Shown piece by piece: positions 34,425 to 45,275 of a stretch of 64,000 nt of DNA. The stretch comes from Margaritifera margaritifera (taxonomy: Eukaryota > Mollusca > Bivalvia > Unionida > Margaritiferidae), in contig JAQPZY010000641.1 of NCBI GenBank assembly GCA_029931535.1, forward strand, positions 124,001-188,000. The letters run 5' to 3'. The notes under the pieces were generated by a model. It did no database searches. It was not told where the DNA came from and saw only the letters and a list, made by a program, of their open reading frames with translations. Positions within the stretch are counted from its first letter, which is position 1. Each line of letters starts with the position of its first letter. The translations under genes and the position numbers were made by a program.

Positions 34425-37050
34425 ACCCCATTCATGTTTTGTTTTACTATGCTGTTCATATTACCAGTTGTTGTTTACACAAAGATTGCTTTTGAGCAAA
34501 CATACAAATATACAAGATGTTGATTTGTTTTAGTAGCAGCTGCAGTAGTAGTAGTAGTAAGGATTGTGGCGATGATGTTAGAGATTGTGGAAGTGTTGTT
34601 GCTGCTAATTATGCAAAGTTACAATCAGAATCTCTTTGCAGATAATTCTTTTAGGAAGATTTTCCTTCTTATGATTGAAAATTGAAGGAAGCGTGCTTCT
34701 GAAATACGGATGAAAGTCACTTTAATACTGAAGCAATCAGGAGCTGTTATAAACACGTGACTGTATCTCAATATTTCGCCAATGATCTCACTAAACATTT
34801 ATACAGGCAAGTACACAATGTACAGCTAGCTCGTCCTCGTGCTCATGTGTGTGTGTGTCTGTGCGTGCGTGTGTGTGAGAGAGAAAGAGAGAGAGAGCCT
34901 CAGTCACTGTACCTAAACTAAATTGAAATAGTATCCATAAACACCACATTTTGCTGCTCCCGTCATATATGTACATGCCAGATGTAAAACATCTTCTACT
35001 TCCTTCTCACCCAAGATGTTGAGTCACCTTTTTCATAGAAGCAACATCGACCATCAAGTTTTGCATAGATAGCACCGGATGTAACGTGATATTCTAAAAA
35101 TAGTCTGATAAATCAACCCAACCCCCAACCCCCAATCTGTGTTGACATTGATGGATGATTTGTGGGTCTGAATTTACCTATTAAAAAACTTAAGGAATTG
35201 TTTGCAGACAGTTCTGTCAGCATCACATCGGTGTACATTTTACACACTTACCGGTTTTTCTCGCGTCTCATGAGCAACCGCCGCTTGCAGGGTCCGTTTG
35301 GCGATATATACAGACTATTTCCGGATTAAATCCTATTTTTGACGACTTGTAAATCCAAGTGGAATAAAATAACCCTATGTCCTGTGGCCATTTTGAATGT
35401 CATGGCTACATACGGCTGTTACTAAATACAGGTAAGTGTCACATATTTTTTTTTCGGGGGGGGGGGCTGATTTATCGGTCTATTCTAAAAACACTCTGAG
35501 GAGAAGAATGGAATCTGTCGACTTACATAATAGCTTGGCTGAGAAATGTCTGTAATTCAAATCAGTAATGGAGGTTTGTTGACTCCCCATGACTTCGTGA
35601 CTTCATGAATCTTGTAAAATATTAAGTTCAAATCTTGTAATTACAAATAGTTATGCAAATAATAACGAATCTCAAGAAATAATAAAAAGACCTATCGTCC
35701 AACCACCCGATCTCGCGTGACTCCTTCAATCATTATAATTAAATGTGTATCCATTCACAAGTGTCTATTTTTTAAATTTCTCTCTCCTTCGGTCTCTCTG
35801 TCTGTCTCTCTGTCTCTCACAATCTATTGAGTCATGTATTTATATGGCAAAGAACAAGCAAGCAGTAACGTAGGTGCACAAACTGCATATAGAATTAACG
35901 GAAACAATTTTTTTATATTTAAATTTTATTTTTTTATATCAAAAACGTGGAGACGCCATAAACTAATAATATCCATACCCTGACCTAACTGGCACATTCC
36001 GATCATATGCCACGTGACTTTTTAGTCAGCGTCACGAACCCAGGAGCTCAATTCCGGAAATAAGTCAAATTACACACGCTCGGAAATTTTTTAATTCTGA
36101 ACTAATATACATAGATGCCAAAACATTTTTAACGATGATTAAATGAAGTAGATATAGTTTAAAACTTTGTATGGTTTGTTTTAATAGATTATCACAATAT
36201 TATAACGAACGCGTTAAAATTCACGTCAAGTGCACGAAAAGTGGTTGTTCGAGGCTAGATTGTAAATATTGTTTGCAAATATTGTACAAGCATAAAAGAA
36301 GAACGCATTAATACATACGAAATTCTTTTCTGGTCTTGTGAACTAATAGTTTTCAGTTTTCTGCTTCACATGATGCGAATTTAACTAATCTAAATTCTTT
36401 TTGCTAAGGCTAAGTATGTGTAATTAAATACTAGCTTTAAAAATAACCCACTATTACTGTAGTAGTATTGGATAATTTTTAATGCTATAATATGATTATA
36501 ACGTTACTATTATTATTACTACTACAGCTACTACTAATGCAACTATACTGTTACTAGTATTGTTACTACGACGAGGAAGAAGAAGTTGAACATCTTATGA
36601 CATTCTTCTTTCTTTGTCCCATTTTTACTCATAATCCAATATTCTGCGAGAAAGCTCTCTTTATTAATGTAATTTCAATTATAATGTTAATTTTCTGAAA
36701 AGTATTTATATCGTCTTTTTCATGCCTATAACTGTATATAAAAGTACTGTGGAGTATGATATGGACGGAAACTGTATATATTTTTGTTAAATGTTTCCAA
36801 CTGTCATATCCTTAGCTAGCAAAAGCTTTTCGCTGTGGTATTTAGTGGATTGCTGCGTCATTCTCTAAGCTGAAATATTCCACGAGAATACTTTTTATTT
36901 TGTATTAATTTCGATGCAAGCTGATGACATGACGATTAAAGATATTTTACGATAATCTAGCCTCTTTTCTTTTTTAGGTGATGAAAATTGATCTAGAAAA
37001 AAGTCTTAAATCTAAATCCACTTATGTCAAAATAATACTGCTCGTGAAGA
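34425..37050. other. 2.6-kb segment present only in the left arm
   Basis: The right arm passes directly from sequence matching 34,425 to sequence matching 37,050. The segment contains (GT)n/(GA)n at 34,845-34,895 and a G-rich run at 35,455-35,467, but no recognisable gene. Either inserted in the left arm or deleted from the right. Confidence 0.6.
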
Positions 37051-37470
37051 GTTTTTGTGGTTTTTGATTTAATTGAAATAAGTAAATGTGAAACTTTTTC
37101 CGAAATACGTGTCATCCCATCCGATCATACATAACTCAGAAGGGTAAACATTGCGTTGTTAAAAACAAACGTTTGTTAGATTTCCCTGTCATCCTCACGA
37201 TTTACCTATCTATCTATCTATCGGTCTATCTGTTGTCCTACGGGTTACATTTATACAGAACTATATGAACTAAAATAAACTTTTATTCTATGAAAATTCT
37301 CCCAATCTACACGCAAGCAGCAATTGATCTAGCACTTTTGTCTCAATAAGACATGTAATAGATGTTCACATAGTCCAAATGTTAAAATTCAATCATTCAA
37401 GGCATTCTACCAATCAGCATCTGCTATTATAATTTTCTCTATGTTTAATCCATTGGGGTCCTTGACTCAA

Positions 37471-37475
37471 TAATT

Positions 37476-37506
<31 letters not shown>

Positions 37507-37546
37507 TACATCTATTATTATTATTATTATTTTTATTATTATTTTG

Positions 37547-37585
<39 letters not shown>

Positions 37586-37586
37586 T
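37471..37586. repeat. (TAA)n/(TTA)n microsatellite at a LINE 3' end
   Basis: Compound AT-rich trinucleotide run; counterpart at 42,561-42,645. In both arms it follows the 3' end of the LINE fragment, consistent with a TAA-type LINE tail that later expanded. Confidence 0.85.
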
Positions 37587-37840
37587 TCTGAGAATAATAC
37601 ATTTGGTTCTGAAACAATCAACCAATCATACATGTAGTCCTGGATAATAGAATATTAAAACTATAAATGCAATGTATATGTACAAATAAAACTCTTACTT
37701 ACTACAGTGTCTGACGCACTCATACGTAGTCATGAAATATACATACACACATACATAACCACATTAGATTAAAACATATATAAGATATACATGTACGTTT
37801 GGGAGATGGGAAAGTGGTGGGGCTAAATAATTTAGGTATC

Positions 37841-38536
37841 TCAATTTCTTTGTGCTATGGCATAATCAGAAAGAAGAAATTTGTGAAGCGCGTTCTTAAA
37901 AGAACAGAACGTTTGTGTTTGCTTAATATCATTGGGAATGATATTCCCCAACACTGCTGCAGAATGTATAAAAGATGTTTTGCACATTGTCGTTTCGAAT
38001 ATAGGCAAATGAAGACTGGAGTACGAAATAGACCGCACATTGTGTGAATGGATATTGGAAACTGGAATTAGGAGATCATTGCAATATTGTGGAGTCACAG
38101 TATGAAAATATTTATATGTCAAAATAACTTTAAAGTACTTAACTCTATAATTGAAAGGGTAACCACTGTAAATTAACGACTAAATATGAGAAAGAATAGT
38201 CTTTTCTTGTAATAATTGCAGCGTCTTGTTTATGGAATTGTATTATTTGATTAAGATTAATAGCATTGCAGTTCCTCCATATGGTGCAACCAATTACCCA
38301 AACGCAATATATATCCATTATAAATCATTTGTTGCATAGAATCTGGCACATAGGATGAGAGTCTGTTCATTATGGATATTCTACATGATACTGCAGAACA
38401 CACGCGCTTTATTTGATTTTCCTACGATAATTGCCTGGCAATAATCACACGTAAAAGTTTTTGATTTACACAGTATAACAACATCAACGTCCTGATGTAA
38501 ATTTTGTTCAAGGGAAGGGATTAATAGAATCCTTCA
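37841..38536 (-). pseudogene. LINE reverse transcriptase C-terminal region, left-arm copy
   Basis: Minus-strand copy of the 3' half of a non-LTR retrotransposon. The open part 37,841-38,122 reads MTYKYFHTVTPQYCNDLLIP and SYSSLHLPIFETTM, matching the post-RT region of CR1/Jockey/I-like LINEs (pattern 'Y+xxxxxxPxYxxDLL' then 'FKNxLHxFLL'). The same protein is encoded on the plus strand at 42,223-42,516 with few differences. Upstream parts (38,122-38,536) are broken. About 190 bases near its 3' end (37,665-37,858) are absent from the other copy. Confidence 0.8.
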
Positions 38537-38581
38537 TATGCATCGGTGTAGAATAGGACAATTCCATATATATATATACTC

Positions 38582-38838
38582 AGATAACTCTATATCCATT
38601 ATTCTTTTATATACAATGTTTATGACCTCAAGCATCCTGTTTTCAATAACCCCCAGATTGATATTCTAGTACTCTGCGAAACATTTCTTAATGATAATAC
38701 CAATGATCACTGAGTGTCCATTGACAGTTTCCATTCGGTGCGGAAGGATAGACCAGAAGACGGAGGAGGTCCACTTATATAATATATGTATATATAAACA
38801 TTAAATATAAAAGAAGGATGGATATAGAGTTATCTGAG
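38582..38838. repeat. Inverted repeat flanking the LINE endonuclease start
   Basis: CAGATAACTCTATATCCATT (38,582 on) and its near-exact reverse complement ending 38,838 form ~40-base arms. Between them lies the start of the endonuclease coding sequence. Confidence 0.85.
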
Positions 38839-39240
38839 TTGGAAACGATTTAGATTGAGCAAAAACAACGATGGTCTAAGCTCATCCTTCTGGAAAGTAT
38901 ATATTGTTTTCTAAGTCTAGCTCAGACCTTTTGTAAATGGGTAATCCCAATATTGGTTTAATGAATGACAGGGAAAGTAAAATGAAATGATGTTCTACAA
39001 ATATATGATCTCAATCAAATGGTACAGTCCCCTATCCAAGTCACTGACAAGTCGATGATGTTAATCGATCACATTTATTCCTAGCACCCTCAATTTATAG
39101 TCGAGACATTGGTCCCAGCATATTCTATTAGTGACCACTATCCAATCTGTGTCAGAGGAGACAAGTTCGGTCAACCAAGTTCGGGAAACCATTAAAAAAG
39201 GCCATTACCACTGTAAAGTACCGATCCTATAAGGGTTTCC
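38640..39240 (+). pseudogene. LINE AP-type endonuclease, broken
   Basis: Plus-strand fragments of an apurinic-type endonuclease of a non-LTR retrotransposon. DILVLCETFLNDN near 38,660-38,700 is the N-terminal metal-binding Glu motif ('ETxL'). LIDHIYS near 39,062-39,080, PAYSISDHYPICV near 39,115-39,155 (the C-terminal S-D-H motif), then KYRSYKGFHEDTFLADLKYA mark the end of the domain and the start of the linker. Several frameshifts, plus an inserted inverted repeat, disable it. The enzyme nicks target DNA for target-primed reverse transcription. Confidence 0.82.
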
Positions 39241-39642
39241 ATGAAGATACCTTTCTGGCCGACTTGAAATATGCTCTCTAAGTAATTGTCAACCTATTTT
39301 AATAAATCCAGACCTTGATGTACAATGTTGGACTGCACGTGTTCTTGCAGTCCGAAATAGGCATGCTCCAATTAAATGCTAAGGATCAAAAGACCTATGC
39401 AACCTGACTGGTTTAACTCTCAAATAAGTGAAGTCATAATACTGTGTGATTTCGGTCACTAACAGCGTGACAAACGAAGTTACAAAAAACAGAAATTCAG
39501 TAAAATGTTTAATCTCTGAAGCTAAAAAGGATTCTTTTTCAAGATTAATCGAGAATAAAAGTGGCTGCAGAATAAATATGGAAACATTTTTATAATTTAA
39601 TTCAATTTCAAAAGTTATCAAGTTCACTTCAAAATTAAAAAC

Positions 39643-39718
39643 CGGTAGTCATACTAGTACTAGTGTATGGCCATTAGATATTACAATATCGAATGGCCAT
39701 ACACTAGTATGACTACCG
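39643..39718. repeat. 76-nt near-perfect hairpin
   Basis: CGGTAGTCATACTAGT... at 39,643-39,675 pairs with 39,692-39,718 apart from one 6-base duplicated ACTAGT in the left arm. The interior GATATT-AC-AATATC also pairs, leaving a two-base loop. Lies between the endonuclease and RT parts of the LINE. Confidence 0.9.
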
Positions 39719-39849
39719 TTTCACATCATTAACTTCAATACTTGGAAAATATTCTTCTACATCACAAGAGTTTTCACTCCTTATATGTTGTATGCAGTTG
39801 AAAGTCCCATCTCATATGTCATTTCCGATCCCTTACGTATGTGTTCAAG

Positions 39850-40565
39850 AAGTTATAGATATTTTAGAGAAACTTGACGGCAACAAAGCAATAGGACTAG
39901 ATGAAATCTCACCACAAATACTCAGACTATCAGCTCACGTTATAGCCCCTTAAGTTGCTAGCTTGATAAATACAAGTACTGATACGGGAATCTTTACAAC
40001 AAATCTGAAATTAGCCAAAGTGTTCCCATTCTTTAAACAAGTGGATAAGTCGTCAGCAAACAAGTATCGACCTATATCAATTTTACCAACCTTATCTAAA
40101 AAGTTTACAAACACATCGCCTTTTATCTTCGCCGATTTTTAAAGAAATATAATCTTCTACATAACTCACAATCAGGCTTCAGAGAAAGCATTCATGCCAA
40201 ACCGATCTCACAAAGTTGGCTGATGCATGGCTAAAGGCTATAGATAACGGAAAAATAATCGGAGCAATTTATTTAGGTGTAAAAAGTCCTTGATTTAGAA
40301 GATCATACAAGATTGAAAACAAAAACTTAAGGTATACTAAATATGTGATCATTCGCTTGCTTGGTTTGATTCTTACCGAAAAGGAAGGCAACAGCGTGTT
40401 TCTTTGGCAAATGCTGCATCTTATTTACAATACGTCAAAAGTGGAGTCCCTCAAGATTCTATTCTTGGCATTTTGCTCTTTCTCCTTTTCATTCATGATT
40501 TACCACTTCATATGAAACTGATTTATTGGCGGATGACACAACCTTACATGCCATGAATGATACAT
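39850..40565 (+). pseudogene. LINE reverse transcriptase, 5' part, broken
   Basis: Ordered RT blocks on the plus strand: LDGNKAIGLDEISPQILRL (39,875 on), LKLAKVFPFFKQVDKSSANK with YRPISILPTLSKK (40,005-40,105), SGVPQDSILGILLFLLFIHD (40,440-40,500), and LADDTTLHAMN (40,526-40,560), the catalytic A-D-D box. Frameshifts and stops occur between blocks. After the catalytic box the LINE sequence breaks off and resumes at 41,684 in the right arm. Clade is CR1/Jockey/I-like; I cannot fix it further by eye. Confidence 0.85.
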
Positions 40566-41327
40566 TCTTGCATTCCTATATGTGTGTGGTCGTGTTTTCC
40601 AGTGTGGAACACTTGTGCGGGATAGCTCTATCCTACCTCACGCGTGACTGTTATCCTGACTTGTGGATTAATTTGACCGTCTACAACGAGCATAGTGCAC
40701 AAAAAGTAGCAAACATTTTCCGATTTCCATCATCACTTGAACATTCTTTCACAATAATTACGTTAAATTTGAATTGTAACACATTTACCTGCTAAAACGA
40801 GCAGTGTTTGAAGTTAAAAGTTTCCGAAAACAGGCCGTTTTGCACTGATTGACCTAAACACATACACGGCTTCTTTAGTGCAATTTCGAGTGCAAAAAGC
40901 CGTTGGTACTGAATGTTAATTTTAAAAAATTCTGATTCTCATTATTATTTCTGAGGAGTAAATAAATTCTAGATCAAAGCTGAATCCGGGATTATTTCGT
41001 TATATTTTTTCTGTCTCCATTAATTTTATGGATAAGAGTGGACTTTATTTGTTGACCTGTTCACATTTGTATCATTGCACAAGCTATTTGCAGACGCTCT
41101 GTATTGCTATTACCATAGCCGTTTCAAATACTGTTCTTTAAAAGCTAAAGTGTGTTAAAACGTCATTTAAAGTTGTACTAAATTTTTCAGCGTAAACCTA
41201 ACTTTTACGCTCTATCTTAAAGTAAGGAATTTTTCTATAGATGTTTTGCTGTTTAAAGGTAACATTAGTATCGTTAATAAGCCGTTTTTAGTTCGACCCT
41301 CATTTTTCGTTGCGAAATGTGAGAAAA

Positions 41328-41420
41328 AGAATCCTTCATACTGCTTCAGTGTAGGATAGGAACATTCCACCCTCGGGATGGGGTGGGGTGGAATTGTTAT
41401 ATCCTACACCGATGCATATG
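41328..41420. repeat. Inverted repeat at the inner end of the right arm
   Basis: GTGTAGGATAGGAACATTCCAC (in two parts, 41,351 on) faces GTGGAATTGTTATATCCTACAC (ending 41,409) across a short G-rich spacer. The outward phrase AGAATCCTTCATA (41,328) pairs with TATGAAGGATTCT at 41,681-41,693, beyond the SINE. So the arm ends in a small fold-back. Confidence 0.75.
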
Positions 41421-41683
41421 TTGTTATTGTTGTTGTGGGTTTAACGCCATTTTTCAGCACATGATAGACTATACATGGCGGCCAGTTTTATCTGGTGGAG
41501 GAAGAACCTGGGAAAACCCGGGAAGAACCACCGGCCCACGTGAAGCTATTGGCAAGCTTTCTCACATATCCACATTGACCGAGCCCGAGACTCGAACCCA
41601 CGCAGACAGAGGTGAGATGGCAGTGATCGGTAAAGGCGAGCGCCTTAGACCAAGTGGCCCCCCGGGGCCCCCCGATGCATATG
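41409..41683 (-). mobile_element. tRNA-derived SINE with 12-bp target duplication
   Basis: The body 41,421-41,671 (251 bp) is the minus-strand version of the SINE at 55,802. Its 3' tail appears on the plus strand as TTGTTATTGTTGTTGTGGGT. CCGATGCATATG flanks both sides (41,409-41,420 and 41,672-41,683), and the left arm of the inverted duplication retains a single CGATGCATATG, i.e. the empty site. The B box (GGTTCGAGTCT on the minus strand) is intact; the A box is mutated (CCACTTGG instead of CCGAGTGG). Confidence 0.95.
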
Positions 41684-42520
41684 AAGGATTCTATTAATCC
41701 CTTTCCTTGAGAAAAATTTACAACAGGACGTTGATGCTGTTGTACTGTGGTGCAAAACCAACAAAATGCAATTAAACACAGAACAAACTGTGTGAAAATT
41801 GGATCAAAGCAAAGAATAAAGAAATTAGAGGATATCAATATATTTTTTTTCAGGGAACTAAATTAAATAACATAAAATCAAAAACTTTTAGGTGTGATTA
41901 TTGACAGCCATCTATGGCAGGAAAATCAAATAAAACGCGTGTGTTCTGCAGTATCATGCAGAATATCCATCATGAACAGACTGTCTTCCTATGTGCCATT
42001 TATTTATGGAAAAAATGATTTATAATTAATATATATTGCCTTTGGTTGATTAAGATCGCACCATATGGATGAACTGCAATGCTACTAATCTTAATCAAAT
42101 AATACAATTCCATAAACAAGACGCTGGAATTATTACAAGAAAAGACTATTCATTCTCATATTTAGTCGTTAATTTACAGTGGTTACCCTTTCCGTTATAG
42201 AGTTAAGTACTTTAAAGTTATTTTGACATATAAATATTTTCATACTGTGACTCCACAATATTGCAATGATCTCCTAATTCCAGCTTCCAATATCCATTCA
42301 CACAATGTGCGGTCTATTTCGTACTCTAGTCTTCATTTGCCTATATTCAAAACGACAATGTGCAAAACATCTTTTATACATTCCGCAGCAGTGTTGGGGA
42401 ATGTCATTCCCAATGATATTAAACAAATACAAACACTCTGTTCTTTTAAGAACGCGCTTCACAAATTTCTTCTTTCTGATTATAGTTTTAATATTCTATT
42501 ATCCAGGACTACATGATTGA
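41684..42520 (+). pseudogene. LINE reverse transcriptase, 3' part, right-arm copy
   Basis: Continues the LINE after the SINE: LQQDVDAVVLWCKTNKMQLN (41,720-41,775) is the block following the RT catalytic box, then VIIDSHLWQENQIK (41,893-41,935) and the post-RT region 42,223-42,516 (MTYKYFHTVTPQYCNDLLIP, ending near FLLSDYSFNIL). Frameshifts and stops between blocks. It ends in a TAA microsatellite at 42,561, a plausible LINE tail. Confidence 0.82.
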
Positions 42521-42560
42521 TTGGTTGATTGATTCAGAACCAAATGTATTATTCTCAGAA

Positions 42561-42613
<53 letters not shown>

Positions 42614-42645
42614 CAATATTATTATTATTATTATTATTATTATTG
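42561..42645. repeat. (TAA)n/(TTA)n microsatellite, right arm
   Basis: Counterpart of 37,471-37,586; follows the LINE 3' end. Confidence 0.92.
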
Positions 42646-43047
42646 AGTCAAGGAACCCAATGGAATAAACACAGTTGCTGATTGGTAGAATGCCTTGAAT
42701 GACTGAATTGTAAAATTTTGATTATATGAGCATCTATTAAATGTCGTATTGAGACAAAAGAGCTCGATCACGTGCTGCTTGCGTGTGGAATGTGTGAGTT
42801 TTCATAGAATAAAAGTTTATTTCAGTTCAGATAGTTCTGTATAAATGTAACCCGTAGGACAACAGATAGATAGATAGATAGATCATGGTGAAGACGGGGA
42901 AATCCAACAAAACTTTTTGTTTTTTAAAGGCAAGTTTTGACCTTTTCCGAGTTATGTATGATTGAAAGGGATGACACGTATTTCAGAAACAGTTTCACGT
43001 TTACTTACTTCACACAAAAACGTAGATTATGATGATGAAGATCATAG

Positions 43048-43049
<2 letters not shown>

Positions 43050-43085
<36 letters not shown>
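43050..43085. repeat. (TTA)n microsatellite, right arm
   Basis: Counterpart of the left-arm TAA run at 34,323; one boundary of the arm-length difference. Confidence 0.9.
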
Positions 43086-43086
<1 letters not shown>

Positions 43087-43559
43087 GGGAGAACTCTAAG
43101 TAAAACTGTACTATCTTGTCTTAATCAAATTATAAATTTTAAAATTGGCATGATTGTTTGAAAGACAAAAAGTAAGAATTATTACTCTCAAAGTAGTGTA
43201 CTATACATAGTGACCATAGTTATTGTACATAATACATACTATACTTTTGACAACAGTATCAACGATCGTAAATAACTAGGACTGATAACGTTGATCTTAC
43301 GTGCTTATTTTAATGTCATTTGACATTGCTGTCCTCTTCACTCATGATATATGGACGAGTGACATAGGTCCCTATATGCTAGTATACTTGTATGTTAACT
43401 ATTGTTAAGTTATTTAATAATTTGATCGTTATTGAGGATATTGAAATTCTCTGTATGTGTGTACGTGTGTGCATATGTGTGCGATTGTGTATCGGTGTGT
43501 GAACTTGCTGTTGCTAACATTCCCACATTAAGTGCAGGCGACATTCATTAAACATAATC

Positions 43560-44515
43560 CAATACAGATTGTCCTAAGTGCTAACAAGAGACCGTAAAAT
43601 CCAACTATCCGAAGTTGGTTATCAGTAGTTTCATATAGGAAATCAAATTAACTCTTGTATATATCAATTCATGCGTGCACTATATCAGGGTGTGTCCCTA
43701 GCTACTATGCATAAGACTGGACACGTAAAAATATTGGTCTGATACGGTGTATAACAGCATGTCAGCACATTAAAGACTATTTAGTAATGCGGCAATTGTA
43801 GTAAGCAGCGTTGCCCTGAAATATACCACAGCAGGTGACCCCGGCTGGTCTGAGAGGGATTCGAACTAACAGACCAACAAAAAAGAATCAGCCCCTTTTT
43901 TATCGACTTATTTTCTCCTGTGCCGTCATATGTTTTCATATTAATCACCGGCTGGAAAAAAACATAATGGTATGTCGAACACACTCATTAAGGTTTAGTA
44001 AGTAAAACTGATTTAAAATACATGTCAATATCTTTTATCTTCATTTAATTTATAGCAAAAAAAAACAGTTCAGCAAAACCTGTTCCTTATTTATTTTGTA
44101 TTTTTTTTTAAATAATTTTTTTGCAAAGGGGAGTGAGATTAACGCTTGTTTATGTTATTATGCTAATTGTGCATTAATCTGGAAACACAATTTTAGACTT
44201 CGGAAAAAAATGAAATGCTGGGCTTGATATTAACTTTTAGAGATATCCTCAGAAGTTTGCACACTGACCTGTGGCACGGTGGATATGTATTTAACATTAT
44301 AATGATGAATCTTACAATTTATAACGTGATATATACTCTCTGTTGAATCAAATCTTGTCTCCTTGTCGATGTAGACAACCAGCGTTTATTGGTCGAGACT
44401 GGTTAATATGCTTGATTCATGCCTCAGTATGTGTATATACGTTAATTGTTTGTCAAAATCTGTACAATACTTGTCGGAATGGGTGCTTTTAAAGAATAAA
44501 TATCTACTTCCAATT
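43560..44515. other. ~950-bp segment present only in the right arm
   Basis: Left-arm sequence passes directly across this point (around 33,540-33,585). No coding recognised; the open frame 43,781-43,984 (minus) lacks motifs. Probably an insertion. Confidence 0.55.
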
Positions 44516-45275
44516 GTCAAATACTTTGCTGGACATAGCCGGTAATTTTGAAGCCAAATATTAGTCCAAAATGATTTCGCATAGATTTTATCGAGCAGCT
44601 TTTTCCAAGTTCAGATGTTGTGTCGTCCCGCTGAGAATTAGTATTGTTATTTAAGTCATAGGTTGTGTTCTTATAAAAATGTATTGTTGAAGGCACATTT
44701 CATGCAGTATTTATTTGTTCACTATATTCTGAGTTTAGAAATGAATTATTCTCAAAAACCTCAGAAATCTGTAACAGATTTCATAAACTTTTGCATAATG
44801 ATGAGGTAAATTTTCAGTTTACCAGCCTGTTTATAAAAAATATGCAAAAAACTGCTTTTAAATTTTCAGAGTAAGAGAGTTTTTCCATGAAAAAAAAAGC
44901 AAAAAGCAAACAAAATAACAAACAACAAATAAACAAATAAAAAGATATTTAAATTTTATATCCTTTGCATTATTTTCTTCAAACTGGTTTTTGTTTTAAT
45001 CTGTTGTAAGTAATGTTCAATAGGACTAATGATGAGGGACGTATTTGGTCGTTGCCGCCCCTAAGCTCATTTGGAAGTCCCCCCCCCCTCCGCAAAATAG
45101 CAGGGAAGTAAGGGGCGGCAGGAAGAGAAGGGTCGCGAATTGCGAATATTATTTTCGACAACTGCTTATTAGTGTTGTGTTCGCTACATATTTTTATTGA
45201 ATTCAGCGGCTGTTTGTTTGGGTCTTTTTTAATTGCCCCCAGAATGTTTCCGCACTGTAAAATTTGCCGCTTTAG

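Larger units (their letters stand above)
32975..38566. repeat. Left arm of the large inverted duplication
   Basis: The reverse complement of this stretch matches 41,383-45,275. Paired landmarks: CGGCAAATTTTACAG (32,975) with 45,260; the GCCGCCCCT/GGGG block 33,120-33,190 with 45,055-45,120; 33,400-33,530 with 44,540-44,690; 33,585-33,900 with 43,270-43,560; 34,140-34,360 with 43,050-43,260; 37,065-37,490 with 42,630-43,015; 37,880-38,566 with 41,400-42,475. In the last block I counted about 9 differences in 225 bases; outer blocks are more diverged. Sequence present only here: 33,905-34,140, about 34,425-37,050, and about 37,665-37,858. Confidence 0.9.
38567..41340. other. Unique centre of the large inverted duplication
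   Basis: Holds the 5' half of a LINE on the plus strand (38,640-40,565), then about 800 bases without recognisable coding (40,566-41,340). The open frame 40,526-40,795 starts in the RT motif ADDT and runs into non-LINE sequence. Confidence 0.6.
41383..45275. repeat. Right arm of the large inverted duplication
   Basis: Inverted counterpart of 32,975-38,566. Relative to the left arm it carries a SINE at 41,421-41,671 and about 950 extra bases at 43,560-44,515 with no recognised coding. It lacks the 2.6-kb segment, the 190-bp segment and a 235-bp segment of the left arm. Confidence 0.9.

Noticed and set aside
34425..34480. First coding exon of gene B (ATG followed by GTAAGT on the minus strand)
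   Set aside because: The encoded peptide is short and hydrophilic, not a signal peptide, and the phase does not fit the PSI exon.
37445..37633. Asn-rich protein on the minus strand
   Set aside because: Translation of a TAA/TTA microsatellite.
41383..41697. Open frame of 104 codons as a gene
   Set aside because: It is the reverse strand of a SINE plus flank.
32975..45275. Large transposon with long terminal inverted repeats
   Set aside because: Arms end inside LINE sequence and differ greatly in length. No target duplication or transposase gene is seen, so an inverted segmental duplication fits better.
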